From Terrimesophilobacter sp964651535 (lineage in GTDB: Bacteria > Actinomycetota > Actinomycetes > Actinomycetales > Microbacteriaceae), in NCBI GenBank assembly GCA_964651535.1, contig CAZYYE010000006.1, forward strand, positions 1-9,594: DNA of 9,594 nucleotides, in the 5' to 3' direction. Positions within the stretch are counted from its first letter, which is position 1; every line of letters begins with the position of its first letter. The position numbers were made by a program, and so were the translations under genes. Of the stretch, positions 6,058-9,594 are shown one piece after another. The notes beneath the pieces are model-generated. The model saw only the letters and a list, made by a program, of their open reading frames with translations. It was not told the origin of the DNA and ran no database searches.

Positions 6058-6121
6058 TGGCGGCCGGTCATCGACCGCCAGCTCGGCCGCGAGGTCATGG
6101 GCGTCGTGCAGGGCGGATCGG
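6058..6121 (+). repeat. Direct repeat, copy 2 (orphan relaxase 3' end)
   Basis: It matches 4053-4116 at 63 of 64 bases. It begins exactly where lysR homology ends, so its left edge is a junction. Together with copy 1 it defines a 2005-bp repeat-flanked unit holding floR and the lysR remnant. Confidence 0.95.
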
Positions 6122-6162
6122 AATCGTGGCAACTCGCGCGGCAGAGGGGGATAAGCCTCTAA
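6058..6162 (+). pseudogene. 3' fragment of a second relaxase allele
   Basis: In frame 1 this encodes WRPVIDRQLGREV, MGVVQGGS and WQLARQRGISL then TAA, homologous to the last 35 residues of the relaxase at 2103-4157, which ends WQLGRQRGLGL. Only the C-terminus remains; the 5' part is replaced by the lysR remnant in another frame. Its TAA (6160-6162) overlaps the tetR stop on the opposite strand. The fragment probably keeps the original 3' end of the resident relaxase. Recombination between the two direct repeats would rebuild an intact relaxase with this ending. Confidence 0.88.
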
Positions 6163-6785
6163 TCTGTTGTAGATGAACGTAGCCGCTCGAAACCGGTGAT
6201 GAGGCTGTCAAGTCCGAAGTTGAACGCAGCATCTATGCCTTCTGTTTCCAACTCGTGAAACAGATCGTGCAGGAAGGACGATGCTGCCTGCCCGGACACA
6301 TCTGATCTGTCCGACATTCTCTCATCGGCATCAGATGCCTGCTGCTCGAGAACGGAACCGACCACATAGTGACTGACCGCCCGGAGCGCCCAAACAGCGT
6401 GCTTCGGACCAAAGCCCGCCGCGCAGAGAAAGCGTATTTGTGTCTCGGCAGTGCCAAAATTCGGTTCTGTCGGTCGAGTGCCGGCATGGATGCGCGCCCC
6501 GTCGCGATAATAGAGCAACGCCGTTCTGAAACTCTGGGCGTTCTCTTTCAGGAATAGCCGCCAGTCTTCGTTCTCTTCGGGTAGCGAGCGGGTGTGGCGT
6601 TCCGTCAACATCGCCTCCGCAAGTGCGTCAAGCAGCGCGCGCTTGCTCTGGAAATGCCAGTAAAGCGCAGGCTGCTGAACCTTGAGGCGTTCAGCGAGCT
6701 TTCGCGTCGTCAGGTTGTCCATGCCAACCTCGTTCAGCAGCTCCAGCGCCGCTGCGATCACGGTGCCTTTGTCCAGTTTGGTCAT
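6159..6785 (-). CDS. tetR: Tetracycline repressor TetR, class G
   Basis: Encodes 208 residues, the usual TetR length. The dimeric repressor shuts off its own gene and tetA by binding the tet operators and releases them when Mg-tetracycline binds. The helix-turn-helix lies at about 26-46 (LTTRKLAERLKVQQPALYWHF). The residues known in class B/D TetR to contact tetracycline or Mg are all present at equivalent positions: H64, N82, F86, H100, T103 and E147. The sequence is recognisable as the class G type paired with TetA(G). AGAGGAA (6791-6797 on the minus strand) precedes the ATG at 6785. It is divergent from tetA across a 104-base control region. The 3' end overlaps the stop of the relaxase fragment, with no sign that the protein is shortened. 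Confidence 0.95.
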   Translation of the reverse strand: MTKLDKGTVIAAALELLNEVGMDNLTTRKLAERLKVQQPALYWHFQSKRALLDALAEAMLTERHTRSLPEENEDWRLFLKENAQSFRTALLYYRDGARIHAGTRPTEPNFGTAETQIRFLCAAGFGPKHAVWALRAVSHYVVGSVLEQQASDADERMSDRSDVSGQAASSFLHDLFHELETEGIDAAFNFGLDSLITGFERLRSSTTD

Positions 6786-6805
6786 TCACGTTCCTCTGCC
6801 AGTGC

Positions 6806-6811
6806 TTGACA
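6806..6811 (+). promoter_or_regulatory. -35 element of the tetA promoter
   Basis: A perfect TTGACA overlaps the left edge of the first operator, the layout known for tet control regions. A -10 box is not clear-cut: TCTATG at 6829-6834 has 17-base spacing but poor fit. Repressor on the operators would block this promoter. Confidence 0.55.
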
Positions 6812-6813
6812 AT

Positions 6814-6826
6814 TTATCAACGATAA
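6814..6826. promoter_or_regulatory. tet operator 1 (TetR binding site)
   Basis: TTATCA-A-CGATAA is a palindrome around 6820 with one mismatch. The TATCA/TGATA half-site is that of known tet operators. Its centre is 30 bases from that of the second operator, the usual spacing of paired tet operators. Confidence 0.8.
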
Positions 6827-6843
6827 TTTCTATGTCTATGTTC

Positions 6844-6856
6844 TTATCATTGATAA
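6844..6856. promoter_or_regulatory. tet operator 2 (TetR binding site)
   Basis: TTATCA-T-TGATAA is a perfect palindrome centred on 6850, matching the core of the classical tet operator. It lies 33 bases before the tetA start, between the two divergent genes. Confidence 0.88.
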
Positions 6857-6879
6857 AGTCGCTCGCATTGAGCGGCGCT

Positions 6880-6883
6880 GGAG
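6880..6883 (+). promoter_or_regulatory. Ribosome binding site deciding the tetA GTG start
   Basis: GGAG is 6 bases before GTG at 6890. The GTG start gives MRSSAIIALLIV, the known N-terminus of TetA(G). Confidence 0.6.
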
Positions 6884-6889
6884 TTTCAG

Positions 6890-8065
6890 GTGCGCAGCTC
6901 TGCCATCATCGCCCTGCTGATCGTCAGTCTCGACGCCATGGGACTCGGCCTCATCATGCCGGTCCTTCCGACGCTTCTGCGCGAGCTTGTGCCGGCGGAA
7001 CAGGTCGCTGGTCACTATGGTGCTTTGCTGTCACTCTATGCGTTGATGCAGGTCGTCTTCGCGCCCGTGCTTGGAAAATTTTCAGATGCTTACGGCCGGC
7101 GTCCGGTGCTTCTGGCTTCTCTTGCGGGGGCCGCAGTCGATTACACGATTATGGCATCAGCGCCGGTCTTATGGGTTCTCTATATCGGCCGACTCGTTTC
7201 TGGCGTCACGGGAGCAACCGGAGCCGTAGCTGCCTCAACCATTGCCGATTCGACGGGGGAAGGTTCTCGCGCACGCTGGTTCGGCTACATGGGGGCCTGT
7301 TATGGAGCAGGCATGATTGCCGGGCCAGCACTTGGTGGCATGCTCGGTGGTATTTCTGCCCATGCTCCGTTTATCGCCGCTGCCCTTCTCAACGGCTTCG
7401 CGTTCCTGCTTGCCTGCATTTTTCTCAAGGAGACTCATCACAGCCATGGCGGGACCGGAAAGCCGGTTCGCATCAAACCATTCGTTCTGTTCCGGCTGGA
7501 TGATGCATTGCGCGGGCTAGGTGCGCTTTTCGCAGTTTTCTTCATTATTCAACTGATCGGCCAAGTGCCTGCAGCCCTATGGGTCATATATGGCGAGGAC
7601 CGTTTTCAGTGGAACACCGCGACCGTTGGTTTGTCGCTCGCGGCGTTTGGGGCAACACATGCGATCTTCCAAGCGTTTGTTACCGGCCCGCTTTCAAGCC
7701 GGCTTGGAGAGCGGCGCACGCTACTCTTTGGCATGGCTGCGGATGCGACTGGCTTCATTCTTCTGGCTTTTGCCACGCAGGGATGGATGGTGTTCCCGAT
7801 TTTGTTGCTGCTTGCCGCCGGAGGTGTTGGCATGCCGGCCTTGCAGGCAATGCTTTCAAACAATGTCAGCAGTAACAAGCAAGGAGCTTTACAGGGAACG
7901 CTTACAAGCCTCACCAATCTAAGCTCTATCGCGGGACCGCTTGGCTTCACGGCACTCTATTCTGCCACCATAGGAGCATGGAACGGTTGGGTTTGGATTG
8001 TCGGCGCGATCCTCTATTTAATATGTCTGCCAATACTACTCAGACCTTTCGCAACTTCATTGTGA
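6890..8065 (+). CDS. tet(G): Tetracycline efflux pump TetA(G), MFS family
   Basis: Encodes 391 residues from a GTG start, the known length of TetA(G). This inner-membrane antiporter expels the Mg-tetracycline complex in exchange for a proton. Twelve hydrophobic segments are visible. The essential D15 in the first helix (LDAMGLGLIMPVLP) and loop motif A with G62 and D66 (GKFSDAYGRRPVLL, 62-75) are intact. The protein matches remembered TetA(G) nearly throughout, with a few differences (for example GKFSDAY where I recall GQLSDSY). Expression should be tetracycline-inducible via TetR and the two operators upstream. A lysR gene follows after 20 bases on the same strand, as in the tet(G) segment of Salmonella Genomic Island 1. 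Confidence 0.97.
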   Translation: MRSSAIIALLIVSLDAMGLGLIMPVLPTLLRELVPAEQVAGHYGALLSLYALMQVVFAPVLGKFSDAYGRRPVLLASLAGAAVDYTIMASAPVLWVLYIGRLVSGVTGATGAVAASTIADSTGEGSRARWFGYMGACYGAGMIAGPALGGMLGGISAHAPFIAAALLNGFAFLLACIFLKETHHSHGGTGKPVRIKPFVLFRLDDALRGLGALFAVFFIIQLIGQVPAALWVIYGEDRFQWNTATVGLSLAAFGATHAIFQAFVTGPLSSRLGERRTLLFGMAADATGFILLAFATQGWMVFPILLLLAAGGVGMPALQAMLSNNVSSNKQGALQGTLTSLTNLSSIAGPLGFTALYSATIGAWNGWVWIVGAILYLICLPILLRPFATSL

Positions 8066-8085
8066 TTGAGTCATGGCGAATTGGT

Positions 8086-9072
8086 ATGCGTAGACTTACG
8101 AGGAATGACGGATTAAATCCGTTGAGCCATCATCTCCTCTCGGGGCGAGTGCCGATGATGACCTTAGTTCACACTCTCGCCGTCGCCGAATATCTGAACT
8201 TCCGCCACGCCGCCAATGCGCTCGGCGTGGCGCAATCCAGCGTCAGCGCCCGCGTGAAGGCGCTGGAAAAAGACCTTGGCATCCTTCTGTTCGAGCGCCA
8301 TGCGCGGGGTGTTCGGTTGACCGAGGCTGGACGCCACTTCGTCGAGCGGATAGCCGCAGGCATCGACCAACTCGACCATGCGGTGAAGACCGCCGGCATG
8401 GCGGCAGCCGGAGAAAGCGGCCGGCTTCGCATCGGTATCCATGCCCTGATCCCTCGCAGCTTCCTCGCAAAGCTGATCGGCCAATACCGCGAAGACCACC
8501 CCGGCGTTGAAGTCGAAATGACCGAAGGCACAGCCCGCGAAGCGGTGATGCAGCTTCGCGCCGACCGGCTGGACGTGGTGTTCGTCGCCGGCACGCCCGA
8601 GTTGCCCGACTGCCATTCCCGCCGCATATGGACCGAACCGCTCTTGGCGGTGTTACCGGAGCAGCATCCGCTCGCCGAGCGGTCGGCCGTTACATGGGCC
8701 GATCTGGCGGGCGAGACGTTCCTTGTTCGGCATGGCGGCACCGGCCCGCAGGTTCATAGCCATATCGTGCTGCGCCATGCCGGACGCTGGCCCGCGCCGT
8801 CGATCCTGCGCTTCGACGTGGGGCGCGGCGCGCTGCTGTCCATGGTCGGACAGGGCTTCGGCATCACCATCGTCGGGACCGCCTCGGCGCTGTTGCCGAC
8901 AACCGGCATTGTCTTCCTGCCCTTCGCCGATGAGCCCGAGCCGGTCGCCTTCTCGGCTGTCTGGTCGCCGTCCAACCGCAGCGCCGCGCTGCGCAACCTG
9001 CTCACGGTCGCCAGCGACATGGGCCGGCAGGTCTGCACGAATTCAGTACCGCCACGGATAGCGAGGGCGTGA
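8086..9072 (+). CDS. LysR-family transcriptional regulator (intact, downstream of tet(G))
   Basis: Encodes 328 residues from ATG at 8086. The N-terminal winged helix-turn-helix spans about 26-84 (LAVAEYLNFRHAANALG, then AQSSVSARVKALEKDLGILLFERHARG). The effector domain runs from about 108 to 310, beginning GRLRIGIHALIPRSFL. ATG 8155 is an alternative start, but similarity to the broken paralogue begins upstream of it (LLSGRVPM versus ILSGRIPL), favouring 8086. A frame extending back to 7978 would overlap tetA and is not believed. The target genes and inducer are unknown; its presence after resistance genes may be historical rather than functional. The same gene follows tet(G) in Salmonella Genomic Island 1, where it is followed by an ISCR3-type gene that is not present here. 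Confidence 0.92.
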   Translation: MRRLTRNDGLNPLSHHLLSGRVPMMTLVHTLAVAEYLNFRHAANALGVAQSSVSARVKALEKDLGILLFERHARGVRLTEAGRHFVERIAAGIDQLDHAVKTAGMAAAGESGRLRIGIHALIPRSFLAKLIGQYREDHPGVEVEMTEGTAREAVMQLRADRLDVVFVAGTPELPDCHSRRIWTEPLLAVLPEQHPLAERSAVTWADLAGETFLVRHGGTGPQVHSHIVLRHAGRWPAPSILRFDVGRGALLSMVGQGFGITIVGTASALLPTTGIVFLPFADEPEPVAFSAVWSPSNRSAALRNLLTVASDMGRQVCTNSVPPRIARA

Positions 9073-9106
9073 GCCGAAGTGGTCGCGGAAGCACCGTCCG
9101 GGACTG

Positions 9107-9594
9107 TTATTGCCATCGCCGGAAAGCGACACTTGCATTAACGCCGCCAAAGCCGAATCCGTTGGAAATGGCATGTTCCATGAGAACGGGCCGCGCAGAT
9201 CGGTGAACTAGGTCGATACCTGCGGCAACAGGATCGGGGTTTTCTAAGTTTCTCGTGGGGGGAGCGATTTGATCCCGTAGGGCGAGTATCGTGAAGATTG
9301 CCTCAATACCACCTGCGGCACCAAGTAGGTGCCCCGTCGCCGATTTCGTGGCGCTTACGGCCACATCATGATTGCCAAACACGGATTTTATCGCGGCAAT
9401 TTCTCCTCGATCTCCTACGGGAGTGGAGGTGGAATGAGCGTTCAAATGTTGAATATCGATTGGCTTCAACCCGGCACTCTGGAGCGCGATTTTCATCGCA
9501 CGGGCCGCACCTCGACCGTCCTCTGGACCGGCAGTCATAGAAAGGTCATGGAGCGCACCACACAGGAGGTGCGCGACTATTTCGCGGGCGCGAG
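9107..9594 (-). CDS. fabF: Beta-ketoacyl-ACP synthase II, C-terminal part (partial at window end)
   Basis: The minus-strand frame is open from the window edge to TAA at 9109-9107, giving about 162 residues of a protein usually near 410. The family condenses malonyl-ACP with acyl-ACP in fatty acid synthesis. Both catalytic histidines are visible, in LNAHSTSTPVGD and in TKSATGHLLGAAGG, as is the C-terminal glycine-rich loop NGFGFGGVNAS before the end FRRWQ. The active-site cysteine would lie beyond the window. The reading frame continues past the ATG at 9538, so that ATG is not the true start. It converges with the lysR gene across 34 bases. The sequence is less GC-rich than the transfer genes, hinting at a separate origin. 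A specialised acyl synthase of another pathway cannot be excluded. Confidence 0.85.
   Translation of the reverse strand, partial: RAREIVAHLLCGALHDLSMTAGPEDGRGAARAMKIALQSAGLKPIDIQHLNAHSTSTPVGDRGEIAAIKSVFGNHDVAVSATKSATGHLLGAAGGIEAIFTILALRDQIAPPTRNLENPDPVAAGIDLVHRSARPVLMEHAISNGFGFGGVNASVAFRRWQ

Noticed and set aside
6682..7503. + strand 273-residue open frame over tetR/tetA
   Set aside because: Runs antisense to tetR and out of frame through tetA; both real genes are well identified.
4158..9106. Insertion sequence or ISCR element carrying the resistance genes
   Set aside because: No transposase, ISCR rcr gene, terminal inverted repeats or target duplications are visible; only the relaxase-derived direct repeats were found.

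Overview
The window is part of a high-GC proteobacterial conjugative element carrying a two-module antibiotic resistance region. The left part (about 1-4157) has the gene set of integrative/conjugative elements and plasmids common in alphaproteobacteria and also seen in some beta/gammaproteobacteria: a DUF736 protein, a lytic transglycosylase, a small adenine-methyltransferase-like protein and a VirD2-like relaxase with a DUF3363 C-terminus. All are on the + strand, mostly joined by ATGA/TTGA stop-start overlaps. An alphaproteobacterial origin is likely but inferred from family knowledge only; the host species cannot be fixed.

The middle part (about 4158-6162) is a florfenicol/chloramphenicol module. 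It holds a leader region, a variant of the FloR exporter, and a LysR-family gene broken by a one-base deletion and then truncated. The leader contains a 9-codon ORF (MGNAKSADK) with its own ribosome binding site, followed directly by a perfect 12-bp hairpin. It resembles the attenuation leader known for cmlA. Complementary segments further down could control the floR start.

At 6058 the broken lysR joins a second copy of the relaxase 3' end. Positions 4053-4116 and 6058-6121 match at 63 of 64 bases, and the homology continues more weakly to both stop codons. The floR-lysR' segment is therefore a 2005-bp unit between direct repeats, as expected if a circle [relaxase 3' end-floR-lysR'] had integrated by homologous recombination into a resident relaxase gene.

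The right part (about 6159-9072) is a complete tetracycline module: divergent tetR and tetA of class G with two palindromic tet operators between them, followed by an intact LysR-family gene related to the broken one. The gene content recalls the floR-tetR-tet(G)-lysR segment of Salmonella Genomic Island 1 and the virD2-floR-lysR arrangement often found beside ISCR2, but no ISCR or other transposase gene lies in the window. The window ends in the 3' part of a minus-strand beta-ketoacyl-ACP synthase (FabF-like) gene.

Together: a transfer operon ending in a relaxase, with two [relaxase 3' end - resistance gene - lysR] units in tandem, one decayed and one intact. No tRNA, rRNA, CRISPR array or integrase is visible. 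No gene-free stretch exceeds 300 bases; the longest is the 218-base floR leader.
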